A stretch of 64,000 bases of DNA, from positions 372,001 through 436,000 of the forward strand of contig NZ_JAWQJT010000003.1 in assembly GCF_033441515.1 (NCBI RefSeq), given 5' to 3'. The stretch is from Amycolatopsis solani (GTDB lineage: Bacteria > Actinomycetota > Actinomycetes > Mycobacteriales > Pseudonocardiaceae). The number at the start of each line of letters is the position of its first letter. The stretch's first letter is position 1. A program made the position numbers and the translations under genes. Positions 6,769 through 15,265 of the stretch are shown here, in pieces. The notes under the pieces are model-generated. The model saw nothing but the letters and a program-made list of their open reading frames with translations. It was not told where the DNA came from and made no database searches.

Positions 6769-8094
6769 ATGCGTTTCCCCACGAGATCGATCGCCGCGGG
6801 CCTCGCCGCGCTGGCCGTGCTGACCGCCGGTGCCACCGCCGCGAGCGCCACCACCGAGTCCGACGCCATGGCCGCCCGGATGGAGCAGCTGGCCGCCTAC
6901 GCGACCGCGGCCTGCGTCACCGGCGGCCCGACCGCGGCCGACACCGCCGCGGCCACCCGGCTCAACAGCGTCCTGACCGGCACGCTCAAGGGCCACATGA
7001 CGCCGTACCGGGTGTCCTGCGCCCGCGCCGTCATCGACGCCGTGCAGGCACGCGGGCTGGACGAGCGCGCGGCCGTCATCGCGATCACCACCACGATCGT
7101 CGAGTCCCTGATCGAGAACATCAGCGAGAAGGTCGACCACTCCAGCCTCGGCCTGTTCCAGCAGCTCGACTCCTGGGGCACCGAGTCGCAGCGGCTCAAC
7201 CCGACCTGGGCCACCAACGCGTTCCTGGACGTGATGGAGGACTTCTACCCGAACGGCAGCTGGCGCGGTGCCGCGATCGGCGACGTCTGCCAGCGGGTCC
7301 AGCGCTCCGCCTTCCCCGACCGCTACCAGCCGCAGGCCGCGGACGCGCAGCGCATCGTCGACGAGCTGAGCAGCCCGGCCTCGACCACCGTGTCGGTCTA
7401 CGGCGCGCTGGGCGACGGGCGGCTGACCTACAGCACCATCAACTCGCAGACCGGCGACCGCAGCAAGACCCTGGTCTCGACCGACAACCTCGGGTTCGTG
7501 CCGAAGGCGCTGGCCACGCTGAACTTCAACACCGTGCTCGCGACCTCGCCCGCCGGCGTGCTCTACCGCGTCGACGTCATCACGAACAACAACTCGCTGC
7601 AGTTCGGCACCCCGGCCGCGATCGGCAGCGGCTGGACGCACGACATGCTGACCTACGACGGCCACGGCCATCTCTACGGAATCGCCGGCAGCACGCTGAT
7701 GTCCTATGTGGTCTCCCGCCCGAAGCCGTCGAGCAACCACATCGGCCAGCGGGCCGTGATCGGCACCGGCTTCACCATGCGCACCATCGCCGCCACCGGC
7801 GACGACTGGCTCATCGGCATCAGCACGGCGGGAATCCTGCGCTCGTACCACATCGCGGCCGACTACACCTGGACCGGCACGACGCTGGCGGACCGCTGGA
7901 GCACCTTCGACCAGATCGTCTCGCCCGGCTACGGCCTGTACTACGCCCAGACCCGTGACGGCGCGCTGTACCGCTACCACGACCACAACCCGTTCGACTT
8001 CGACGGCTCGGACATCCAGGGCTTCGGCGCCGACCCGGTCGACACCAAGGGCTGGACGCAGACGCTGCTCTCGGCCCAGCCGTTCGGCGCCTGA
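6769..8094 (+). CDS. Secreted protein: lysozyme-like domain plus beta-propeller/tachylectin-like domain
   Basis: 441 residues, with TTTGGAG before the ATG. A signal peptide covers about 1-26. Residues about 28-200 contain RGLDERAAVIAITTTIVES, then DHSSLGLFQQLDSWGTESQR and NPTWATNAFLDVM. This resembles the lysozyme-like domains of actinobacterial exported muralytic proteins; Glu112 (in TIVES) is a plausible catalytic acid, an inference from position. Residues about 205-441 repeat the propeller module of the previous protein nearly segment by segment (GFVPKALATLNFNTVLATS, YDGHGHLYG, GWTQTLLSA). The enzyme domain is N-terminal here and C-terminal in the neighbour, so the pair looks like a duplication followed by domain exchange. 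Wall lysis or remodelling is the likely role. Confidence 0.8.
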   Translation: MRFPTRSIAAGLAALAVLTAGATAASATTESDAMAARMEQLAAYATAACVTGGPTAADTAAATRLNSVLTGTLKGHMTPYRVSCARAVIDAVQARGLDERAAVIAITTTIVESLIENISEKVDHSSLGLFQQLDSWGTESQRLNPTWATNAFLDVMEDFYPNGSWRGAAIGDVCQRVQRSAFPDRYQPQAADAQRIVDELSSPASTTVSVYGALGDGRLTYSTINSQTGDRSKTLVSTDNLGFVPKALATLNFNTVLATSPAGVLYRVDVITNNNSLQFGTPAAIGSGWTHDMLTYDGHGHLYGIAGSTLMSYVVSRPKPSSNHIGQRAVIGTGFTMRTIAATGDDWLIGISTAGILRSYHIAADYTWTGTTLADRWSTFDQIVSPGYGLYYAQTRDGALYRYHDHNPFDFDGSDIQGFGADPVDTKGWTQTLLSAQPFGA

Positions 8095-8104
8095 CCGTTC
8101 CGGC

Positions 8105-8269
8105 ATGGGAGCCGAACCGGGCGCGCGCTGGTGGGGCGGGACGGGCGGGCCCCGGCCGGACCCGCGGGGGTGGTGGCCCGAACCGGACAACCTGCACTGG
8201 GTGCGGGGCCCGGAGCCGGACGAGGAACCGCCGGCCGGGCCCCGCCCGGACCCGGCGGGTCCCGCGTGA
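8105..8269 (+). CDS. Possible small Pro/Trp-rich protein
   Basis: A 54-residue frame starts 11 bases after the lysozyme-like gene stop. It is rich in Pro, Gly, Trp and acidic residues (GGPRPDPRGWWPEPDNLHW). It has no signal peptide, no known domain and no clear ribosome-binding site. It might be translated by re-initiation after the preceding gene, or be chance. Listed because it is compact and non-overlapping. Confidence 0.25.
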   Translation: MGAEPGARWWGGTGGPRPDPRGWWPEPDNLHWVRGPEPDEEPPAGPRPDPAGPA

Positions 8270-8368
8270 CCGGATCCGGACAGTGGCCGGACTTGCTCTC
8301 CCGGCGTAAGACATCGCCGCCTAACTTGTCACTCAGCAGAGATCACTTTTCGCGGGGAGGACGAAGAC

Positions 8369-8524
8369 ATGTTCAAGAGAATGGTGACCGGGGTGGTCGC
8401 GGCGGCGCTGACGGTGCTCGCGTTCGGGGCCGTGGCGGCACCGGAAGCGTCGGCGACGGGGAAGCCGCAGCCGCAGTGCGTGTGGATCTGGACCGCGGGC
8501 GAGCCCTGGTGCCACCTCAGCTAG
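8369..8524 (+). CDS. Small secreted peptide with Trp/Cys-rich mature end
   Basis: 51 residues. The ATG at 8369 has a strong GGGGAGG site 9 bases upstream. Residues 1-29 are a clear signal peptide (FKRM, hydrophobic VVAAALTVLAFGAVAA, then PEASA). Cleavage after ASA would release about 22 residues containing QCVWIWTAGEPWCHLS: two Cys 10 residues apart and three Trp. It could form one disulfide loop. No modification enzyme is adjacent. It ends 7 bases from the convergent LuxR-type regulator. I do not recognise the family. A signal, toxin or surface-active role is possible; the coding call itself is strong because start, Shine-Dalgarno and signal peptide agree. Confidence 0.7.
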   Translation: MFKRMVTGVVAAALTVLAFGAVAAPEASATGKPQPQCVWIWTAGEPWCHLS

Positions 8525-8531
8525 TCCTCGC

Positions 8532-9488
8532 CTAACCGAGCCAGCCCAGCCGGGTGGCCGCGTGCACCGCGGCCACCCGGTTGTCCGCTTGCAGGGTGTC
8601 GAGCAGGCCCTGGACGTGACGGCGCACGGTCCGCTCGCTCACGTCGAGGTGGCGCGCGATGGCCCCGTCGGTCATCCCGGTGGCCAGCAGGTCGAGCACC
8701 TTGGCCTGGGCGGGCGTCAGCCCGTGGCGCTGCTGACCGCCGCCCTCGCCGATCGGCACGGCCTGGCTCCACACCAGCTCGAACAGCATCCGCAGGCCGG
8801 CCACGATGGTCGGGCTGCGCACGAAGACCGCGCCCGCCATGCCGCTGGGATCGAGCGGCAGCAGCGCCGAGTGCTGGTCGGCGATCACCATCTTCATCGG
8901 CAGCTCGGGCGCCACCCGCATGGTCCACCCGGCGGCGATGCTGGCCTCGACGACGCCCTTCGCCCCCTCGAACTCCAGCGCGGCGCGCTCGTAGACGTTG
9001 CGCAGCCGCACGCCGCGTTCGGTCACGGCGTCGGGCAGGGCCATCGCCGTGTTCGCGTCCGGTTTGCGTTTGAAGTGGCGCGTGGTGAAGGTGAGGAACT
9101 CTTCCTTCGCGGAGAGGCACAGCTCGAGCGACAGCGCCCCGATCCGCTGCGGATCGGACAACACCTCGACGGCGGCGTCACTGCCCCCGCCGTAGGTCGC
9201 CCGGTAGACGGTCTGGAGCAGGTCGAGCTGCTGCCGCGCGGCGACGATCTGCCGCTGCTGCTCGACGAGCCGCTGCTGCGCACCGAGGATCGCGTGGTCG
9301 ACGGCCCGGACCGGCTCCATCGGCGCCAGCACCGGATCACCGCGGAAGTCCCGCCGGACGAACCCGAGGTCGATCAGCTCCTGCATCTCCGGCCCACCGG
9401 CCCGCGGATCGTCCATCGCCACGGGCCCCGACCGCACCATGGCGTCGTACAGCGCCCCCGCGTCGGCCGACAGCAACCCTTCGAGCAT
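8532..9488 (-). CDS. LuxR-type regulator with TrmB-like N-terminal half
   Basis: 318 residues. The C-terminal 65 residues are a LuxR HTH (LTPAQAKVLDLLATGMTDGA, IARHLDVSERTVRRHVQGLL). The N-terminal half has a degenerate winged-helix stretch (MQELIDLGFVRRDFRGDPVL), a coiled region (QQRLVEQQRQIVAARQQLDLL) and a PLD-like sensor region with RGVRLRNVYERAALEFEGAK. This layout is common in Streptomyces and Amycolatopsis orphan regulators that lack a kinase or receiver domain, so activity probably depends on a small ligand. It is convergent with the secreted-peptide gene, 7 bases between stops. A functional link is possible but not shown. Confidence 0.85.
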   Translation of the reverse strand: MLEGLLSADAGALYDAMVRSGPVAMDDPRAGGPEMQELIDLGFVRRDFRGDPVLAPMEPVRAVDHAILGAQQRLVEQQRQIVAARQQLDLLQTVYRATYGGGSDAAVEVLSDPQRIGALSLELCLSAKEEFLTFTTRHFKRKPDANTAMALPDAVTERGVRLRNVYERAALEFEGAKGVVEASIAAGWTMRVAPELPMKMVIADQHSALLPLDPSGMAGAVFVRSPTIVAGLRMLFELVWSQAVPIGEGGGQQRHGLTPAQAKVLDLLATGMTDGAIARHLDVSERTVRRHVQGLLDTLQADNRVAAVHAATRLGWLG

Positions 9489-9602
9489 CCGTGCACCCTC
9501 CGCACCCCATGGTAAGTCATTTCGATCTTCGGCTCAGGCGCCGATCGGGGCTGCGGGAGTCACTCCAGGGGGCGGCGACCGGTTGAGTGATCGCCGGGCA
9601 CG

Positions 9603-10055
9603 TCACCCGGTCGGCGGAACGTGCGCGGCGAACGCCCAAGCGAAGAGGCCACGGCCGGCCGCGCTCGTCGCGAGTGTGACGAAGCCGGCTTTTTCGGCGA
9701 GCATCCAGTGCGGGCCGCAGTCCGCGATGACTGCTTTGTCACCGATGTTCGGCGGCGTCACCACGACGACGCCGCCGCGATCCAGCGACACTCCGAAGAA
9801 CGAGGCCACCGACTCGGGATCCAGCAGCTTGCAGGCGTGGAGCGGCTTCCGCTCCGGCGTTTGGCTCGACACCTCCAAGCTGCCACCGGGAGACGGCTGC
9901 GCGACCGAGGCCGCCGGCGTGTCGCCGCCCCGTGCCGCCTCCAGCACCAGCGCGACGAGCGCCACCCCCATGGCGACGACGGCGACGGCCATGACCAGGC
10001 CGGTGCCGGGCCGTTCGTGGAAGTGGATCGGGCCCGAGAAGTCCCGGCCCTGCAC
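9603..10055 (-). CDS. Membrane-anchored protein of unknown function
   Basis: 150 residues from a GTG at 10055. One transmembrane segment lies at about 19-41 (TGLVMAVAVVAMGVALVALVLE), followed by an extracytoplasmic domain with CKLLDPESVASFFGVSLDRG and a second Cys in ADCGPHWML. The pattern (lipid- or membrane-anchored, a Cys pair, a CKLL/LLD motif) resembles DUF3558-like exported proteins of actinomycetes but is shorter. The frame stays open about 35 codons upstream without another good start (K-K-L-K-N-F precedes the GTG), so the N-terminus is uncertain and a decayed longer gene is possible. No function can be assigned. Confidence 0.55.
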   Translation of the reverse strand: MQGRDFSGPIHFHERPGTGLVMAVAVVAMGVALVALVLEAARGGDTPAASVAQPSPGGSLEVSSQTPERKPLHACKLLDPESVASFFGVSLDRGGVVVVTPPNIGDKAVIADCGPHWMLAEKAGFVTLATSAAGRGLFAWAFAAHVPPTG

Positions 10056-10181
10056 GAAGTTCTTGAGCTTCTTACCCGCCGAGGTGTTGCCCGTGGAGCC
10101 CGCGGGACGCCCATCCGATCGGCAGGTCCGCCCGGCAAGCCGCCGGAGGGGGTGCCCTTAACAGGCTCCGCCCTGGAAAAC

Positions 10182-10218
10182 GCGGGCCGTCTCCCCCTTT
10201 CCGAGGGAGACGGCCCGC
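10182..10218 (-). terminator. Rho-independent-type hairpin after the metallopeptidase gene
   Basis: GCGGGCCGTCTCCC (10182-10195) pairs perfectly with 10205-10218 across a 9-base loop. It begins 7 bases beyond the stop of the minus-strand metallopeptidase gene and separates it from the next minus-strand gene. Confidence 0.7.
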
Positions 10219-10224
10219 CCGGGA

Positions 10225-11340
10225 TCAACCGTGTGCCGTGGCCGGTGGCATCAGCTTCGGGTACACCTTCTGGAACTTCTCGATCATCGTCGCGGTCGGG
10301 ACCACCCGGTTCGGGTTGCCCTGGCTCGTCGCCTGCTTCTCGCCCCACGCGCCCGCGGCCTTGCGCTGGTCGGGGGTTCCGTGGCTGTGGTAGCAGTCGC
10401 CGATGGAGGCGTCCAGGTAGGTGACCTCCTGCTGGGTGCGGGCGTCCCACGCGAAACCCTTGGCGTGGGCGACGAAGTAGCCGCCGTAGGCGTCGGGGCC
10501 CATCTCGGAGGACTCGTTGCGCGGGTGGTTGTCGTGGGCGAAGTCGACCTGGTGACCGTACTCGTGGCCGACCACGGACTCCACCGAGACGTCGTCGAAG
10601 CCGAGGACGTTCACCGTGTCGAGCAGGCCGTCGCCGAGGGCCACCCGCTTGCCGCCGAGGCTGTCGGCCGGGGCAGCGAACGCGTTCAGGGTGAGCAGCG
10701 GGTTGCGGCCGCCCTGCAGGGCCGGGACTTCGTAGAGCACCTTGGTGGCGAGCGCGGCCGCGGCCTTCACCTTCGCCGGCGCGAGGCCGAGGCCGAAGGT
10801 CTGCGCCATCTTCGCCTGGCTGCCGAGGTCGGTGCCCTTCCAGGCGACGAGCTGGATGTTCCAGCTCTCGATGTCCCAGAAGCCGCGCAGTTTGCCGATC
10901 GTGGCGGTGGCACGCGCGGTGTACTGGCCGTCGGTGCCGAAGACCTGCGGGGCCTTGTCGGACGCGACGCCTTGGACGTAGAGCTGGCTCAGCCCCGACA
11001 ACGCGTCGAGCGCCTGGTTCTCGAGCGGGGTGAGCTGGGCCGCGAGCTTGTTCGCGTACGTCAGCAGCGAACCCTCGGTGCAGCCCGGGATCGGGCCCTC
11101 CGCGGCCTGCGCCCGCGGGCCGACGCGCGGGATGGGCGACTCGATGAGCCGGTCGACGCCGCTCAGCGCGTTCGCGGGAAGTCCGTTGTAGAGGTCGGTG
11201 ACGTCCTGGTACAGCTGCGCGACGTCCTGCTCGACGGTGGCGGGCGCAGCCGCCGCGGGTAAGGCCGTGGCGAGCACGAGCGCCGCCACGGTGCTGGCCG
11301 CCGCGAGCGTTCGGCCGAGGAATCTGGTCCGGTCGGGCAA
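10225..11340 (-). CDS. Secreted zinc metallopeptidase (HEYGH gluzincin-like)
   Basis: 371 residues from a TTG at 11340, chosen because AGAGGGG sits 7 bases upstream; an ATG at 11388 would precede that site. The signal peptide has LGRTLAAASTVAALVLATAL and cleavage near AAAA. The zinc motif HEYGH is at 259-263 in ESVVGHEYGHQVDF; a downstream EMGPDAYGGYFVAHAKG supplies likely acidic third-ligand candidates. The N-terminal region is helical. The substrate is unknown; a role in processing secreted or wall proteins is plausible. It stands alone between terminators. Confidence 0.8.
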   Translation of the reverse strand: MPDRTRFLGRTLAAASTVAALVLATALPAAAAPATVEQDVAQLYQDVTDLYNGLPANALSGVDRLIESPIPRVGPRAQAAEGPIPGCTEGSLLTYANKLAAQLTPLENQALDALSGLSQLYVQGVASDKAPQVFGTDGQYTARATATIGKLRGFWDIESWNIQLVAWKGTDLGSQAKMAQTFGLGLAPAKVKAAAALATKVLYEVPALQGGRNPLLTLNAFAAPADSLGGKRVALGDGLLDTVNVLGFDDVSVESVVGHEYGHQVDFAHDNHPRNESSEMGPDAYGGYFVAHAKGFAWDARTQQEVTYLDASIGDCYHSHGTPDQRKAAGAWGEKQATSQGNPNRVVPTATMIEKFQKVYPKLMPPATAHG

Positions 11341-11506
11341 GGTGGTTCCCCTCTTCGGTTCCGGTTCAAGATCACGAAGCACCGCCACAGTAGGGCGACG
11401 ATTGGCGGTGGAACCGGCACCGGCGGGAGACCCCCGAAATGGCTCACGCCTTTCGAAGGGTTTTCGCCGTGCGGAGATCGGCCGAAAGTACTAGAAGCCG
11501 CGACGG

Positions 11507-12247
<741 letters not shown>

Positions 12248-12259
12248 GCCGCCAGCATA

Positions 12260-12283
12260 TGCTAACGATAGTTATCATTCGCA
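12260..12283. promoter_or_regulatory. Candidate TetR operator between the Wzt-like and TetR genes
   Basis: TGCTAACGATAG (12260-12271) is an imperfect inverted repeat of 12272-12283 (9 of 12 positions pair). It lies in the AT-richer 57-bp divergent region, so it probably controls both genes. Confidence 0.45.
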
Positions 12284-12304
12284 TCTGGCTCGCCAGGAGG
12301 TAAC

Positions 12305-12946
12305 GTGCGGCCGGTGAGCAAGCACATCGCCGAGCCGGGCTTCCGGCCGCCGCAGCAGGCCCGCAGCCGGGCGACCCTCGAGAAGGTGCTGGCCGCGGCC
12401 GAGCACGTGCTCGCCCACCGCGGGATCGAGGAGTTCACCGTCGGCGCGGTCGCCGACCAGGCGGAGATGTCCGTCGGCGCGATCTACCGCCGGTTCTCCG
12501 GCAAGGACCAGCTCCTGCACGCCGTGAAGGACCAGCTGCTCAGCCAGCTCGAGACGAACGTCGGCGAAGCACTGCGCACCGCCGCACCCGGTTTGCGCGG
12601 AACCATCGGCGCCTTCACCCAAGCCCTGGCGCACACCTTCGCCGACCACGATCGGGTCTTCTCGGAACTGCTCGACGGCCAGCGCGCGGAAGGCCGCGAA
12701 CGCGGCTTGCGAGCACTCGCCGCGATCCAGGAAGCGCTCGTCGGCTCCGCCGGGGCGCACCTGCGCGAAATCTCCCGCCCAGACGGTGAACAGGCCATCC
12801 GGATGGCCGCCCGGACGGTCATCGGCGCGTGCGTGCACCGCGCGGCAACCTGCCGGTACTGGCCCGACGACCTGTCCTGGACCACGTGGGCCGCCGAAAC
12901 GACCGAGCTGGCCCTCGCCTACCTGACCTCCGCTCGCCTGGCCTGA
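12305..12946 (+). CDS. TetR family regulator
   Basis: 213 residues. GTG at 12305 follows AGGAGG by 4 bases; a GTG at 12314 is an alternative. The HTH is at about 28-72 (VLAAAEHVLAHRGIEEFTVG, VADQAEMSVGAIYRRFSGKD). The C-terminal part is a helical ligand domain (VFSELLDGQRAEGRERGLR). It is divergent from the Wzt-like ATPase and shares the dyad at 12260-12283, so it most likely represses that exporter gene and itself. The ligand is unknown. Confidence 0.88.
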   Translation: MRPVSKHIAEPGFRPPQQARSRATLEKVLAAAEHVLAHRGIEEFTVGAVADQAEMSVGAIYRRFSGKDQLLHAVKDQLLSQLETNVGEALRTAAPGLRGTIGAFTQALAHTFADHDRVFSELLDGQRAEGRERGLRALAAIQEALVGSAGAHLREISRPDGEQAIRMAARTVIGACVHRAATCRYWPDDLSWTTWAAETTELALAYLTSARLA

Positions 12947-12962
12947 CCGAAGCGCACCGGGT

Positions 12963-14315
12963 TCAGGTCGTCGGGTACGGCCGGTTGAACCGCGGCGGGG
13001 TGTACGGCAGGTACCGTCCCGGCACGCCGTCCGCACCCGTGGCCAGTGCGTTCATCGTGCGGGGTGCCGTGTCGGGCCAGTGTCCCGTGCGCAGGCGGGT
13101 CAGCATCCGGTCGATCGCCGCCTGCTGTTCGCCGGTCGTGTACGTGCAGTGGCCCGCCGTGCGCACGTACGTCTGCCGGAGCAGGGACGCATTGCCGGCG
13201 CGGCTGACCAGCCTGCCGTACGACTGCTGCTGGGCCACCGTCGAGATCTGGTCGCCCGTGCCGTTGACCGTGAGCACCGGGATCCGCAGGTCGCCGGTGA
13301 AGACGATGCCCCGTGTCAGGTAGCGGACGGCGGCGGGGTCGGCGGACACGCGGGGGGCGGCGGCGAGCCGGCTCAGGTCCGCGCGCAGGTCGAGGCCCGC
13401 GCGCTCGTACAGCCGCCGCACGGCGTTCTGCTGGCTCGGTTCCGCCGTCTTGAGCTGGCTCGCGTAGTCGACACCCGTGTTCCACGACGGGTTCCCGCCC
13501 GCCAGCTGCTCGATCGCCCGCCTGCTGGAGACCGCCTGCCCCAGGTACGGCAGCGGGCCGCCCGCGAGGGCCAGGAACATCCCCTGCTCCACGCCGTCGA
13601 CGTCGGGGGCGGCCGGGACCGGGGTCGGCGAGCCGTCGGCGGCCAGGCCCCACGCGGGCAGCTGGCCGATCGCCGCCGCGAGGGCGATGCGGGCCTTCCC
13701 CGCCGGGGTCGCCTGCGCCGACGTCGCCGCGGAAATCCACCGCTGCTGCGTGCCCGGGACGTCGGCCGGGATGGCGGTCACCGGGAGGTCGGGGAACAGC
13801 AGGGTCTTGAGCGTGAAGACGGTGTCCAGCTTCTGGTTCCACTGCCCCACCGCGCCGCCGAGGCCGCCGCACATCGGGATCGCCGCGTCGAAGCGGCCGG
13901 GGTGGACCTGCGCCACGCCGGCGGCGACCATCCCGCCCATCGACCGGCCTTCGGCGATCGCGTACCGGGCGGGGCCGAACGCGGATTCGAAGCGCCCCAG
14001 CGCTTCCGCCTGGTTGTCGATGGCCCGCGCGATGTTCCAGCTCGTCACCGTGCGGGTGGTGCCACCCACCGCGTAACCGCGGTCCAGCAGGCTCGCGGTG
14101 AGCGCACTCGACAGCCCGCCCGCGGCGAAGTCGAGGTCCACCAGCACGGTTCCGTTCCACCGCAACGGTTTCGCGAAGGTGTACGGCGTGCTGTCGGCCA
14201 GTTGCCCGCTGACGCACGTCGCCGTGCCCACGCAAGGCTCCGCGGCCTGGGCGGTGGCGGGGAGCGCGGCGGCGAGCGCGACGCCCGCGGCCAGCGCGGT
14301 GATCTTGATTCCCAT
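12963..14315 (-). CDS. Secreted alpha/beta hydrolase
   Basis: 450 residues with a signal peptide (IKITALAAGVALAAALPATA, cleavage near AQA). A nucleophile elbow GRSMGG gives the catalytic Ser. PVLTVNGTGDQIST holds the likely acid and TAGHCTYTTGEQQAAIDR the likely His. An early Cys pair (EPCVGTATCVSG) may form a disulfide. The fold resembles secreted esterases or tannase-like lipases rather than peptidases; the substrate is unknown. It follows the other secreted hydrolase by 12 bases, so the two are probably one transcript. Confidence 0.75.
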   Translation of the reverse strand: MGIKITALAAGVALAAALPATAQAAEPCVGTATCVSGQLADSTPYTFAKPLRWNGTVLVDLDFAAGGLSSALTASLLDRGYAVGGTTRTVTSWNIARAIDNQAEALGRFESAFGPARYAIAEGRSMGGMVAAGVAQVHPGRFDAAIPMCGGLGGAVGQWNQKLDTVFTLKTLLFPDLPVTAIPADVPGTQQRWISAATSAQATPAGKARIALAAAIGQLPAWGLAADGSPTPVPAAPDVDGVEQGMFLALAGGPLPYLGQAVSSRRAIEQLAGGNPSWNTGVDYASQLKTAEPSQQNAVRRLYERAGLDLRADLSRLAAAPRVSADPAAVRYLTRGIVFTGDLRIPVLTVNGTGDQISTVAQQQSYGRLVSRAGNASLLRQTYVRTAGHCTYTTGEQQAAIDRMLTRLRTGHWPDTAPRTMNALATGADGVPGRYLPYTPPRFNRPYPTT

Positions 14316-14327
14316 GAACCACTCCTG

Positions 14328-15245
14328 TCAGAAGTTCTTGGCCGTGACGGTCCAGCCCGGCGTGACGCACAGGCCGCAGCCGGCGCCGAGGAAGTAGCTC
14401 CGCGCGACGCGGTTGCCGTTCAAGGTGAAGTCGAACCAGGCGACGAGCACGCGGACGGCCTCTTCGCGCACGCTCGGGTCGGGATTGCCGTCACGCTGGC
14501 CGTAGACGAATCCGGTGTGCCCGGCGGCCGGGTTGGTCGCGCGGACCGCGGGGACGGTGACGAGGTCGTAGTTTTCGCCGCTGTTCGGGTAGGCGACGTC
14601 GCTGGGGCCGCCGTCGGCGAACAGCGTGGGCGTGTGCAGGTTCCGCAGGTTTTCGCGGCCGTAGCCCAAGGTGCCGTCGGCGAAGAAACCGCTGTCCAGC
14701 GACAGCACCGACTTCACGCGAGGATCGGCGCCCGCGACCAGCGCCTCGATACCGCCGCACGAGTGCCCGGTGACGCCGACGCGCCGGGTGTCGAGCCGGT
14801 CCCGCAGGGCACTGCCCCGGCGGCCGTTTTCCCGTTCGGCCCAGGTGATCGCGTCGGTGATCACCTTCGGTTCCGGGCTGCCGTTCTCGGTCAGGGCGGG
14901 CTCGGCGAACCCGCCGACGGCCACGACGACGAACCCGTGCGCGGCGAGCAGCGTCTCGACGGTCAGCAGTTCGTCGTTGCTCGTGTGCCGGCACGCGCCG
15001 TTGCCGAACACCACGACCGGCAGGCGGCCGTGCACCCGGTCCAGGTCCGCGGGACGGTAGACGGTGTACTCGGCGGCGTAGTCCCCGGTCCGGGCCGCGG
15101 CCTCGCGGACCACGGGGTGGAACACCTCGGACGCGGGTGGGGCCGCGGCTTCCAGTTCGGGTGAGCTGGGAACCGCGGCGGCCGCGGTCGCGACGAGGGC
15201 CGTCACCGCGGCGACGAGCAGCGGTGCGAGGAATGCCTTGCCCAT
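14328..15245 (-). CDS. Secreted alpha/beta hydrolase (chlorophyllase/PET-hydrolase-like fold)
   Basis: 305 residues. The ATG at 15245 has AAGGA 7 bases upstream; the frame runs further but only as read-through. A signal peptide covers about 1-25 (FLAPLLVAAVTALVATAAAA). LPVVVFGNGACRH is the oxyanion region, GHSCGG the nucleophile elbow (catalytic Ser), and AGHTGF contains the likely His. A C-terminal Cys pair (GAGCGLCVTPGW) suggests a disulfide. Related proteins hydrolyse esters of lipids or polymers. It begins 21 bases after the dehydratase-like operon ends, so read-through from that operon is possible. Confidence 0.78.
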   Translation of the reverse strand: MGKAFLAPLLVAAVTALVATAAAAVPSSPELEAAAPPASEVFHPVVREAAARTGDYAAEYTVYRPADLDRVHGRLPVVVFGNGACRHTSNDELLTVETLLAAHGFVVVAVGGFAEPALTENGSPEPKVITDAITWAERENGRRGSALRDRLDTRRVGVTGHSCGGIEALVAGADPRVKSVLSLDSGFFADGTLGYGRENLRNLHTPTLFADGGPSDVAYPNSGENYDLVTVPAVRATNPAAGHTGFVYGQRDGNPDPSVREEAVRVLVAWFDFTLNGNRVARSYFLGAGCGLCVTPGWTVTAKNF

Positions 15246-15265
15246 CGGAAGTCCTTTCCGGACGG

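Noticed and set aside
5284..8190. 968-codon open frame on the minus strand across the two propeller genes
   Set aside because: It is the antisense shadow of two genes with signal peptides and recognisable domains; its translation is low-complexity (Gly/Arg/Val/Asp-rich) as expected from GC-rich antisense.
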